Part shown: one piece after another, positions 51,290 to 61,699 of the stretch
Layout: each line of letters starts with the position of its first letter
How positions within the stretch are numbered: position 1 is the stretch's first letter
NCBI GenBank assembly: GCA_964034945.1
Contig: OZ035963.1
Location: forward strand, 43,175,090-43,239,089
Direction of reading: 5' to 3'
DNA: 64,000 bases
From: Chrysopilus asiliformis
Taxonomy: Eukaryota; Arthropoda; Insecta; Diptera; Rhagionidae
Translations under genes and position numbers: made by a program
Notes under the pieces: model-generated
What the model saw: the letters and a program-made list of their open reading frames with translations, nothing else
Databases searched by the model: none
Told to the model about the DNA's origin: nothing

Positions 51290-53566
51290 CGGGACTTAAC
51301 TCGGCCACGCCCCTTTTTCCAATTTTGATGGAAAATCGATTTCTGAAAGGGGGCGGGGCTTAACTCGGCCACGCCGCTTTTTCCAATTTGGATGGGAAAT
51401 CGATTTCTGAGAGGGAGCGGGGCTTAACTCGGCCACGCCCCTTTTTCCAATTTTTATGGAAAATCGATTTCTGAGAGAGCCCGGGGCTTAACTTGGCCAC
51501 GCCCCTTTTTCCAATTTTAATGGGAAATCGATTTCTGAGAGGGGGCGGGGCTTAACTCGGCCACCGCCCCTTTTTCCAATTTTGATGGGAAATTGATTTC
51601 TGAGAGGGGGCGGGGCTTAACTCGGCCACGCCCCTTTTTCCAATTTTGTTGGGAAATCGATTTCTGAGAGGGGCCGGGGCTTAACTTGGCCACGCCCCTT
51701 TTTCCAATTTTGATGGGAAATCGATTTCTGAGAGGGGGCGGGGCTTAACTCGGCCACGCCCCTTTTTCCAATTTTGATGGGAAATTGATTTCTGAGAGGG
51801 GGCGGGGCTTAACTCGGCCACGCCCCTTTTTCCAATTTTGATGGGAAATCGATTTCTGAGAGGGGGCGGGGCTTAACTCGGCCACGCACCTTTTTCCAAT
51901 TTTGATGGAAAATCGATTTCTGAGAGAGCCCGGGGCTTAACTTGGCCACGCCCCTTTTTCCAATTTTAATGGGAAATCGATTTCTGAGAGGGGGCGGGGC
52001 TTAACTCGGCCACCGCCCCTTTTTCCAATTTTGATGGGAAATTGATTTCTGAGAGGGGGCGGGGCTTAACTCGGCCGCGCCCCTTTTTCCAATTTTGATG
52101 GGAAATCGATTTCTGAGAGGGGGCGGGGCTTCACTCGGCCACGCCCCTTTTTCCAATTTTGATGGGAAATCGATTTCTGAGAGGGGGCGGGGCTTAACTC
52201 GGCCACGCCCCTTTTTCCAATTTTGATGGGAAATCGATTTCTGAGAAGGGGCGGGGCTTAACTCGGCCACGCCCCTTTTTCCAATTTTGATGGGAAATCG
52301 ATTTCTGAGAGGGGGCGGGGCTTAACTCGGCCACACCCCTTTTTCCAATTTTGATGGGCTTAACTCGGCCACGCCCCTTTTTCCAATTTTGATGGAAAAT
52401 CGATTTCTGAGAGGGGGCGGGGCTTAACACGGCCACGCCCCTTTTTCCAATTTTGATGGGAAATCGATTTCTGAGAGGGGGCGGGGCTTAACTCGGCCAC
52501 GCCCCTTTTTCTAATTTTGATGGGAAATCGATTTCTGAGAGGGGGCGGGGCTTAGTTCGGCCACGGCCCTTTTTCCAATTTTGATGGGAAATCAATTTCT
52601 GAGAGGGGGCGGGGCTTAACTCGGCCACGCCCCTTTTTCCAATTTTGATGGAAAATCGATTTCTGAGAGGGGGCGGGGTTTAACTCGGCCACGCCCATTT
52701 TTCCAATTTTGATCGGAAATCGATTTCTGAGAGGGGGCGGGGCTTAACTCGGCCACGCCCCTTTTTCCAATTTTGATGGGAAATCGATTTCTGAGAGGGG
52801 GCGGGGCTTAACTCGGCCACGCCCTTTTTCCAATTTTGATGGGAAATCGATTTCTGAGAGGGGGCGGGGCTTAACTCGGCCACGCCCCTTTTTCCAATTT
52901 TGATGGGAAATCGATTTCTGAGAGGGGGCGGGGCTTAACTCGGTCACGCCCCTTTTTCCAATTTTGATGGGAAATCGATTTCTGAGAGGGGGCGGGGCTT
53001 AACTCGGCCACGCCCCTTTTTTTAATTTTGATGGGAAATCGATTTCTGAGAGGGGGCGAGACTTAACTCGGCCACGCCCCTTTTTCCAATTTTAATGGGA
53101 AATAGATTTCTGAGAGGGGGCGGGGCTTCACTCGGCCACGCCCCTTTTTCCAATTTTGATGGGAAATCGATTTCTGAGAGGGGGCGGGGCTTAACTCGGC
53201 CACGCCCCTTTTTCCAATTTTGATGGGAAATCGATTTCTGAGAGGGGGCGGGGCTTAACTCGGCCACGCCCCTTTTTCTAATTTTGATGGGAAATTGATT
53301 TCTGAGAGGGGGCGGGGCTTAACTCGGCCACGCCCCTTTTTCCAATTTTGATGGGAAATCGATTTCTGAGAGGGGGCGGGGCTTAACTCGGCCACGCCCC
53401 TTTTTCCAATTTTGATGGGAAATCGATTTCTGAAGGGGTGGGGCTTAACTCGGCCACGCCCCTTTTTCCAATTTTGATGGGAAATCGATTTCTGAGAGGG
53501 GGCGGGGCTTAACTCGGCCACGCCCCTTTTTCCAATTTTGATGGGAAATCGATTTCTGAGAGGGGG
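51290..53566. repeat. Higher-order unit of 2,277 bp, copy A
   Basis: All markers I compared recur at exactly 2,277 bp: GATGGAAAATC with CTGAAAGG (51327/53604), CCGCTTTTTCCAATTTGG, GAGAGAGCCCGGGG (51473/53750), CCACCGCCCC, TTTTGTTGGGAAATC, GGCCGCGCCCC, the 38-bp truncated unit, GGGCGAGACTT, and CTGAAGGGGTGGGG (53430/55707). I saw no difference between the copies in the stretches checked. The length is not a multiple of 64 because the unit contains the 38-bp monomer and small indels. The left edge lies between about 51165 and 51290. An internal 449-bp repeat joins 51471 and 51920. Confidence 0.9.
52321..52358. repeat. Truncated 38-bp monomer lacking the palindrome
   Basis: TTTTGATGGG is joined to CTTAACTCGG. 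The 26 bases removed include the ClaI palindrome and the GC box. A GGG at both break points is a 3-bp microhomology. It recurs at 54598 as part of the 2,277-bp duplication. Confidence 0.85.
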
Positions 53567-55843
53567 CGGGACTTAACTCGGCCACGCCCCTTTTTCCAAT
53601 TTTGATGGAAAATCGATTTCTGAAAGGGGGCGGGGCTTAACTCGGCCACGCCGCTTTTTCCAATTTGGATGGGAAATCGATTTCTGAGAGGGAGCGGGGC
53701 TTAACTCGGCCACGCCCCTTTTTCCAATTTTTATGGAAAATCGATTTCTGAGAGAGCCCGGGGCTTAACTTGGCCACGCCCCTTTTTCCAATTTTAATGG
53801 GAAATCGATTTCTGAGAGGGGGCGGGGCTTAACTCGGCCACCGCCCCTTTTTCCAATTTTGATGGGAAATTGATTTCTGAGAGGGGGCGGGGCTTAACTC
53901 GGCCACGCCCCTTTTTCCAATTTTGTTGGGAAATCGATTTCTGAGAGGGGCCGGGGCTTAACTTGGCCACGCCCCTTTTTCCAATTTTGATGGGAAATCG
54001 ATTTCTGAGAGGGGGCGGGGCTTAACTCGGCCACGCCCCTTTTTCCAATTTTGATGGGAAATTGATTTCTGAGAGGGGGCGGGGCTTAACTCGGCCACGC
54101 CCCTTTTTCCAATTTTGATGGGAAATCGATTTCTGAGAGGGGGCGGGGCTTAACTCGGCCACGCACCTTTTTCCAATTTTGATGGAAAATCGATTTCTGA
54201 GAGAGCCCGGGGCTTAACTTGGCCACGCCCCTTTTTCCAATTTTAATGGGAAATCGATTTCTGAGAGGGGGCGGGGCTTAACTCGGCCACCGCCCCTTTT
54301 TCCAATTTTGATGGGAAATTGATTTCTGAGAGGGGGCGGGGCTTAACTCGGCCGCGCCCCTTTTTCCAATTTTGATGGGAAATCGATTTCTGAGAGGGGG
54401 CGGGGCTTCACTCGGCCACGCCCCTTTTTCCAATTTTGATGGGAAATCGATTTCTGAGAGGGGGCGGGGCTTAACTCGGCCACGCCCCTTTTTCCAATTT
54501 TGATGGGAAATCGATTTCTGAGAAGGGGCGGGGCTTAACTCGGCCACGCCCCTTTTTCCAATTTTGATGGGAAATCGATTTCTGAGAGGGGGCGGGGCTT
54601 AACTCGGCCACACCCCTTTTTCCAATTTTGATGGGCTTAACTCGGCCACGCCCCTTTTTCCAATTTTGATGGAAAATCGATTTCTGAGAGGGGGCGGGGC
54701 TTAACACGGCCACGCCCCTTTTTCCAATTTTGATGGGAAATCGATTTCTGAGAGGGGGCGGGGCTTAACTCGGCCACGCCCCTTTTTCTAATTTTGATGG
54801 GAAATCGATTTCTGAGAGGGGGCGGGGCTTAGTTCGGCCACGGCCCTTTTTCCAATTTTGATGGGAAATCAATTTCTGAGAGGGGGCGGGGCTTAACTCG
54901 GCCACGCCCCTTTTTCCAATTTTGATGGAAAATCGATTTCTGAGAGGGGGCGGGGTTTAACTCGGCCACGCCCATTTTTCCAATTTTGATCGGAAATCGA
55001 TTTCTGAGAGGGGGCGGGGCTTAACTCGGCCACGCCCCTTTTTCCAATTTTGATGGGAAATCGATTTCTGAGAGGGGGCGGGGCTTAACTCGGCCACGCC
55101 CTTTTTCCAATTTTGATGGGAAATCGATTTCTGAGAGGGGGCGGGGCTTAACTCGGCCACGCCCCTTTTTCCAATTTTGATGGGAAATCGATTTCTGAGA
55201 GGGGGCGGGGCTTAACTCGGTCACGCCCCTTTTTCCAATTTTGATGGGAAATCGATTTCTGAGAGGGGGCGGGGCTTAACTCGGCCACGCCCCTTTTTTT
55301 AATTTTGATGGGAAATCGATTTCTGAGAGGGGGCGAGACTTAACTCGGCCACGCCCCTTTTTCCAATTTTAATGGGAAATAGATTTCTGAGAGGGGGCGG
55401 GGCTTCACTCGGCCACGCCCCTTTTTCCAATTTTGATGGGAAATCGATTTCTGAGAGGGGGCGGGGCTTAACTCGGCCACGCCCCTTTTTCCAATTTTGA
55501 TGGGAAATCGATTTCTGAGAGGGGGCGGGGCTTAACTCGGCCACGCCCCTTTTTCTAATTTTGATGGGAAATTGATTTCTGAGAGGGGGCGGGGCTTAAC
55601 TCGGCCACGCCCCTTTTTCCAATTTTGATGGGAAATCGATTTCTGAGAGGGGGCGGGGCTTAACTCGGCCACGCCCCTTTTTCCAATTTTGATGGGAAAT
55701 CGATTTCTGAAGGGGTGGGGCTTAACTCGGCCACGCCCCTTTTTCCAATTTTGATGGGAAATCGATTTCTGAGAGGGGGCGGGGCTTAACTCGGCCACGC
55801 CCCTTTTTCCAATTTTGATGGGAAATCGATTTCTGAGAGGGGG
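53567..55843. repeat. Higher-order unit of 2,277 bp, copy B
   Basis: This is the directly adjacent second copy of the unit at 51290-53566. It ends where the GGGACTT mark expected at about 55845 is replaced by GGGGCTT. The apparent identity over more than 2 kb, in an array where neighbouring monomers differ at several positions, implies a very recent unequal exchange or a duplication introduced by assembly. Confidence 0.9.
54598..54635. repeat. Truncated 38-bp monomer, duplicate
   Basis: This is the exact counterpart of 52321-52358, 2,277 bp downstream. Confidence 0.85.
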
Positions 55844-58786
55844 CGGGGCTTAACTCGGCCACGACCCTTTTTCCAATTTTGATGGGAAATCGATTTCTGA
55901 GAGGGGGCGGGGCTTCACTCGGCCACGCCCCTTTTTCCAATTTTGATGGGAAATCGATTTCTGAGAGGGGCCGGGGCTTAACTTGGCCACGCCCCCTTTT
56001 CCAATTTTGATGGGAAATCGATTTCTGAGGGGGTGGGGCTTAACTCGGCCACGCCCCTTTTTCCAATTTTGATGGGAAATCGATTTCTGAGAGGGGGCGG
56101 GGCTTAACTCGGCCACGCCCCTTTTTCCAATTTTGATGGGAAATCGATTTCTGAGAGGGGGCGGGGCTTAACTCGGCCACGCCCCTTTTTCCAATTTTGA
56201 TGGGAAATCGATTTCTGAGAGGGGGCTGGGCTTAACTCGGCCACGCCCCTTTTTCCAATTTTGATGGGAAATCGATTTCTGAGAGGGGGCGGGGCTTAAC
56301 TCGGCCACCGCCCCTTTTTCCAATTTTGATGGGAAATTGATTTCTGAGAGGGGGCGGGGCTTAACTCGGCCGCGCCCCTTTTTCCAATTTTGATGGGAAA
56401 TCGATTTCTGAGAGGGAGCGGGGCTTAACTCGGCCACGCCCCTTTTTCCAATTTTGTTGGGAAATCGATTTCTGAGAGGGGGCGGGGCTTAACTCGGCCA
56501 CGCCCCTTTTTCCAATTTTGATGGGAAATCGATTTCTGAGAGGGGGCGGGGCTTAACTCGGCCACGCCCCTTTTTCCAATTTTGATGGGAAATCGATTTC
56601 TGAGAGGGGGCGGGGCTTAACTCGGCCACGCCCCTTTTTCCAATTTTGATGGGAAATCGATTTCTGAGAGGGGGCGGGGCTTAACTCGGCCACGCCCCTT
56701 TTTCCAATTTTGATGGGAAATCGATTTCTGAGAGGGGGCGGGGCTTTACTCGACCACGCCCCTTTTCCAATTTTAATGGGAAATCGATTTCTGAGAGGGG
56801 GCGGGGCTTAACTCGGCTACGCCCCTTTTTCCAATTTTGATGGGAAATCGATTTCTGAGAGGGGGCGGGGCTTAACTCGGCCACGCCCCTTTTTCCAATT
56901 TTGTTGGGAAATCGATTGCTGAGAGGGGGCGGGGCTTTACTCGGCCACGCCCCTTTTTCCAATTTTGATGGGAAATCGATTTCTGAGAGGGGGCGGGGCT
57001 TAACTCGGCCACGCCCCTTTTTCCAATTTTGATGGGAAATCGATTTCTGAGAGGGGGTGGGGCTTAACTCGGCCACGCCCATTTTTCCAATTTTGATGGG
57101 AAATCGATTTCTGAGAGGGGGCGGGGCTTAACTCGGCCACGCCCCTTTTTCCAATTTTGATGGGAAATCGATTTCTGACAGGGGGCGGGGCTTAACTCGG
57201 CCACGCCCCTTTTTCCAATTTGGATCGGAAATCGATTTCTGAGAGGGGGCGGGGCTTAACTTGGCCACGCCCCTTTTTCCTATTTTGATGGGAAATCGAT
57301 TTCTGAGAGGGGGCGGGGCTTAACTCGGTCACGCCCCTTTTTCCAATTTTGATGGGAAATCGATTTCTGAGAGGGGCGGGGCTTAACTCGGCCACGCCCC
57401 TTTTTCCAATTTTGATGGGAAATCGATTTCTGAGAGGGGGCGGGGCTTAACTCGGCCACGCCCCTTTTTCCAATTTTGATGGCAAATCGATTTCGGAGAG
57501 GGGGCGGGGCTTTACTCGGCCACGCCCCTTTTTCCAATTTTGATGGGAAATCGATTTCTGAGAGGGGGCGGGGCTTAACTCGGCCACGCCCCTTTTTCCA
57601 ATTTTGATGGGAAATCGATTTCTGAGAGGGAGCGGGGCTTAACTCGGCCACGCACCTTTTTCCAATTTTGATGGGAAATCGATTTCTGAGAGGGGGCGGG
57701 GCTTAACTCGGCCACGCCCCTTTTTCCAATTTTGATGGGAAATCGATTTCTGAGAGGGGGCGGGGCTTAACTCGGCCACGCCCCTTTTTCCAATTTTGAT
57801 GGGAATTCGATTTCTGAGAGGGGGCGGGGCTTAACTCGGCCACGCCCCTTTTTCCAATTTTGATGGGAAATCGATTTCTGAGAGGGGGCGGGGCTTAACT
57901 CGGCCACGCCCCTTTTTCCAATTTTGATGGGAATTCGATTTCTGAGAGGGGGCGGGGCTTAACTCGGCCACGCCCCTTTTTCCAATTTTGATGGGAAATC
58001 GATTTCTGAGAGGGGCGGGGCTTAACTCGGCCACGCCCATTTTTCCAATTTTGATGGGAAATCGATTTCTGAGAGGGGGCGGGGCTTAACTCGGCCACGC
58101 CCCTTTTTCCAATTTTGATGGGAAATCGATTTCTGAGAGGGGGCGGGGATTAACTCGGCCACGCCCCTTTTTCCAATTTTGATGGGAAATCGATTTCTTA
58201 GAGGGGGCGGGGCTTAACTCGGCCACGCCCCTTTTTCCAATTTTGATGGGAAATCGATTTCTGAGAGGGGGCGGGGCTTTACTCGGCCACGCCCCTTTTT
58301 CCAATTTTGATGGGAATTCGATTTCTGAGAGGGGGCGGGGCTTTACTCGGCCACGCCCCTTTTTCCAATTTTGATGGGAAATCGATTTCTGAGAGGGGGT
58401 GGGGCTTAACTCGGCCACGCCCATTTTTCCAATTTTGATGGGAAATCGATTTCTGAGAGGGGGCGGGGCTTAACTCGGCCACGCCCCTTTTTCCAATTTT
58501 GATGGGAAATCGATTTCTGAGAGGGGGCGGGGCTTAACTCGGCCACGCCCCTTTTTCCAATTTTGATGGGAAATCGATTTCTGAGAGGGGGCGGGGCTTA
58601 ACTCGGCCACGCCCCTTTTTCCAATTTTGATGGGAAATCGATTTCTGAGAGGGGCGGGGCTTAACTCGGCCACGCCCCTTTTTCCAATTTTGATGGGAAA
58701 TCGATTTCTGAGAGGGGGCGGGGCTTAACTCGGCCACGCCCCTTTTTCCAATTTTGATGGGAAATCGATTTCTGAGGGGGCGGGGC

Positions 58787-59116
58787 TTAACTCGGCCACG
58801 CCCCTTTTTCCAATTTGGATGGGAAATCGATTTCTGAGAGGGGGCGGGGCTTAACTCGGCCACGCCCCTTTTTCCAATTTTGATGGGAAATCGATTGCTG
58901 AGAGGGGGCGGGGCTTAACTCGGCCACGCCCCTTTTCCAATTTTGATGGGAAATCGATTTCTGAGAGGGTCGGGGCTTAACTCGGCCACGCCCCTTTTTC
59001 CAATTTTGATGGGAAATCGATTTCTGAGAGGGGGCGGGGCTTAACTCGGCCACGCCCCTTTTTCCAATTTTGATGGGAAATCGATTTCTGAGAGGGTCGG
59101 GGCTTAACTCGGCCAC
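58787..59116. repeat. Segmental copy, offset about 1,467 bp (partner 60190-60583)
   Basis: Two GAGAGGGTCGGGGC monomers (58964 and 59091) recur at 60431 and 60558, an offset of 1,467 bp. The GATTGCTGAG mark preceding them is at 58893 and 60296, an offset of 1,403. The partner therefore holds one extra monomer, the one with CCGCTTTTTCC and TTTTCATGGG near 60330. Related GATTGCTG to GGGTCGG strings occur at 30730-30940. Confidence 0.7.
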
Positions 59117-59395
59117 GCCCCTTTTTCCAATTTTGATGGGAAATCGATTTCTGAGAGGGGGCGGGGCTTAACTCGGCCACGCCCCTTTTTCCAATTTTGA
59201 TGGGAAATCGATTTCTGAGAGGGGGCGGGGCTTAACTCGGCCACGCTCCTTTTTTTAATTTTGATGGGAAATCGATTTCTGAGAGGGGGCGAGGCTTAAC
59301 TTGGTCACGCCCCTTTTTCCAATTTTGATGGGAAATCGATTTCTGAGAGGGGGCGGGGCTTAACTCGGCCACGCCCCTTTTTCCAATTTTGATGG

Positions 59396-59407
59396 GAAAT
59401 CGATTTC
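59396..59407. other. 12-bp perfect palindrome in each monomer (representative)
   Basis: GAAATCGATTTC equals its own reverse complement and spans the junction between consecutive monomers. It contains a ClaI site (ATCGAT). Most copies keep it. Recurrent variants break it: AAATTGATTT, AAATCAATTT, AAAACGATTT, AATCGATGTC, and GAATTCGATT, which swaps ClaI for EcoRI. Such a site could bind a symmetric dimeric protein, but no binding protein can be inferred from the DNA alone. Confidence 0.9.
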
Positions 59408-59413
59408 TGAGAG

Positions 59414-59446
59414 GGGGCGGGGCTTAACTCGGCCACGCCCCTTTTT
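59414..59446 (+). other. GC-rich interrupted inverted repeat followed by T5 (representative)
   Basis: GGGGCG (59414-59419) pairs with CGCCCC (59436-59441). Inside it, after one G/A mismatch, GGC (59421-59423) pairs with GCC (59432-59434) around the 8-nt loop TTAACTCG. In plus-strand RNA the stem could extend outward, because GAGAG faces UUUUU as alternating G-U and A-U pairs. T5 follows directly at 59442-59446. The shape resembles an intrinsic terminator, but there is no gene to terminate. Several monomers change the mismatched A to C (GGCCCCGCCCC, for example near 3347, 4880, 5076, 7054, 26484, 36727 and 40690), giving a perfect 10-bp stem. Confidence 0.8.
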
Positions 59447-59451
59447 CCAAT
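59414..59451 (+). promoter_or_regulatory. GC box plus CCAAT motif in each monomer (representative; sequence match only)
   Basis: GGGGCGGGGC (59414-59423) is an exact match to the classical Sp1/KLF GC box. CCACGCCCC (59433-59441) resembles a KLF-type CACCC element on the other strand. CCAAT (59447-59451) is the NF-Y core pentamer. The common GGGACTT variant keeps the GC-box core; GGCGCGG and G10-11 variants destroy it. The match is visible; any binding or transcription is inference, and in a satellite the motifs may be coincidental to a GC-rich hairpin. No TATA element, initiator or downstream gene is present. Confidence 0.25.
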
Positions 59452-59462
59452 TTTGATGGGAA
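59445..59462. other. A/T-rich imperfect dyad (representative)
   Basis: TTCCAATTTTGATGGGAA is an imperfect inverted repeat. TTCC pairs with GGAA, there is one A/G mismatch, AT pairs with AT, and a T-G pair sits next to a two-base centre. Its centre lies 26 bp after the centre of the GC hairpin, and that hairpin centre lies 26 bp after the centre of the 12-bp palindrome. The three dyads are therefore evenly spaced within a unit. Confidence 0.6.
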
Positions 59463-60189
59463 ATCGATTTCTGAGAGGGGGCGGGGCTTAACTCGGCCAC
59501 GCCCCTTTTTCCAATTTTGATGGGAAATCGATTTCTGAGAGGGGGCGGGGCTTAACTCGGCCACGCCCCTTTTTCCAATTTTGATGGGAAATCGATTTCT
59601 GAGAGGGGGCGGGGCTTAACTCGGCCACGCCCCTTTTTCCAATTTTGATGGGAAATCGATTTCTGAGAGGGGGCGGGGCTTAACTCGGCCACGCCCCTTT
59701 TTCCAATTTTGATGGGAAATCGATTTCTGAGAGGGGGCGGGGCTTAACTCGGCCACGCCCCTTTTTCTAATTTTGATGGGAAATCGATTTCTGAGAGGGG
59801 GCGGGGCTTAACTCGGCCACGCCCCTTTTTCCAATTTTGATGGGAAATCGATTTCTGAGACGGGCGGGGCTTAACTCGGCCACGCCCCTTTTTCCAATTT
59901 TGATGGGAAATCGATTTCTGAGAGGGGGCGGGGCTTAACTCGGTCACGCCCCTTTTTCCAATTTTGATGGGAAATCGATTTCTGAGAGGGGGCGGGGCTT
60001 AACTCGGCCACTCCCCTTTTTCCAATTTTGATGGCAAATTGATTTCTGAGAGGGGGCGGGGCTTAATTCGGCCACGCCCCTTTTTCCAATTTTGATGGGA
60101 AATCGATTTCTGAGAGGGGGCGGGGCTTAACTCGGCCACGCCCCTTTTTCCAATTTTGATGGGAAATCGATTTCTGAGAGGGGCGGGGC

Positions 60190-60583
60190 TTAACTCGGCC
60201 ACGCCCCTTTTTCCAATTTTGATGGGAAATCGATTTCTGAGAGGGGGCGGGGCTTAACTCGGCCACGCCCCTTTTTCCAATTTTGATGGGAAATCGATTG
60301 CTGAGAGGGGGCGGGGCTTAACTCGGCCACGCCGCTTTTTCCAATTTTCATGGGAAATCGATTTCTGAGAGGGGGCGGGGCTTAACTCGGCCACGCCCCT
60401 TTTCCAATTTTGATGGGAAATCGATTTCTGAGAGGGTCGGGGCTTAACTCGGCCACGCCCCTTTTTCCAATTTTGATGGGAAATCGATTTCTGAGAGGGG
60501 GCGGGGCTTAACTCGGCCACGCCCCTTTTTCCAATTTTGATGGGAAATCGATTTCTGAGAGGGTCGGGGCTTAACTCGGCCAC
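60190..60583. repeat. Segmental copy, offset about 1,467 bp (partner 58787-59116)
   Basis: This is the second copy of the GATTGCTG / GGGTCGG block, longer than its partner by one monomer. Confidence 0.7.
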
Positions 60584-61699
60584 GCCCCTTTTTCCAATTT
60601 TGATGGGAAATCGATTTCTGAGAGGGGGCGGGGCTTAACTCGGCCACGCCCCTTTTTCCAATTTTGATGGGAAATCGATTTCTGAGAGGGGGCGGGGCTT
60701 AACTCGGCCACGCCCCTTTTTCCAATTTTGATGGGAAATCGATTTCTGAGAGGGGGCGGGGCTTAACTCGGCCACGCCCCTTTTTCCAATTTTGATGGGA
60801 AATCGATTTCTGAGAGGGGGCGGGGCTTAACTCGGCCACGCCCCTTTTTCCAATTTTAATGGGAAATCGATTTCTGAGAGGGGGCGGGGCTTAACTCGGC
60901 CACGCCCCTTTTTCCAATTTTGATGGGAAATCGATTTCTGAGAGGGGGCGGGGCTTAACTCGGCCACGCCCCTTTTTCCAATTTTGATGGGAAATCGATT
61001 TCTGAGAGGGGGCGGGGCTTAACTCGGCCACGCCCCTTTTTCCAATTTTGGTGGGAAATCGATTTCTGAGAGGGGGCGGGGCTTAACTCGGCCACGCCCC
61101 TTTTTCCAATTTGATGGGAAATCGATTTCTGAGAGGGGGCGGGGCTTAACTCGGCCACGCCGCTTTTTCCAATTTTGATTGGAAATCGATTTCTGAGAGG
61201 GGGCGGGGCTTAACTCGGCCACGCCCCTTTTTCCAATTTGGATCGGAAATCGATTTCTGAGAGGGGGCGGGGCTTAACTCGGCCACGCCCCTTTTTCCAA
61301 ATTTGATGGGAAATCGATTTCTGAGAGGGGCGGGGCTTAACTCGGCCACGCCCCTTTTTCCAATTTTGATGGGAAATCGATTTCTGAGAGGGGGCGGGGC
61401 TTAACTCGGCCACGCCCCTTTTTCCAATTTTGATGGGAAATCGATTTCTGAGAGGGGCGGGGCTTAACTCGGCCACGCCTCTTTTTCCAATTTTGATGGG
61501 AAATCGATTTCTGAGAGGGGGCGGGGCTTAACTCGGCCACGCCCCTTTTTCCAATTTTGATGGGAAATCGATTTCTGAGAGGGGGCGGGGCTTAACTCGG
61601 CCACGCCCTTTTTCCAATTTTGATGGGAAATCGATTTCTGAGAGGGGCAGGGCTTAACTCGGCCACGCCCCTTTTTCCAATTTTGATGGGAAATCGATT

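Larger units (their letters stand above)
59398..59461 (+). repeat. Representative consensus monomer (64 bp)
   Basis: This copy lies in a run of identical monomers and matches the majority base at every position I compared, so it can serve as the reference unit, numbered 1-64 from the AATCGATTT start. It has 34 G+C of 64 (53%), with 15 C, 19 G and 4 CpG (in ATCGAT, GGCGGG, CTCGGC and CACGCC). The CpG observed/expected ratio is therefore about 0.9. Order of parts: palindromic half-site (1-10), purine-rich GAGAG leading into the GC box (12-26), TTAACTCG loop (27-34), GCCACGCCCC (35-44), T5 (45-49), CCAAT (50-54), and TTTGATGGGA (55-64). The length is one more than a multiple of three, which rotates reading frames, and close to six helical turns of 10.5 bp. 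Confidence 0.95.
59313..59766. repeat. Perfectly homogeneous run of consensus monomers
   Basis: From just after the GAGGCTTAACTTGGTCACG variant to the CTTTTTCTAATT variant, seven consecutive monomers show no difference from one another or from the consensus. Most other stretches of this length carry several differences, so the run suggests recent local expansion from a single unit. Confidence 0.8.

Noticed and set aside
59414..59423. Intramolecular G-quadruplex in every monomer
   Set aside because: The consensus has only two adjacent G runs (G5-C-G4) per 64 bp on the plus strand, so a standard four-run quadruplex would need runs from distant monomers. Only the G10-G11 variants were kept as a finding.
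59414..59446. True bacterial rho-independent terminators
   Set aside because: The shape fits, but there are about a thousand copies with no gene upstream of any, and the array form is eukaryotic. I recorded it as an inverted repeat instead.
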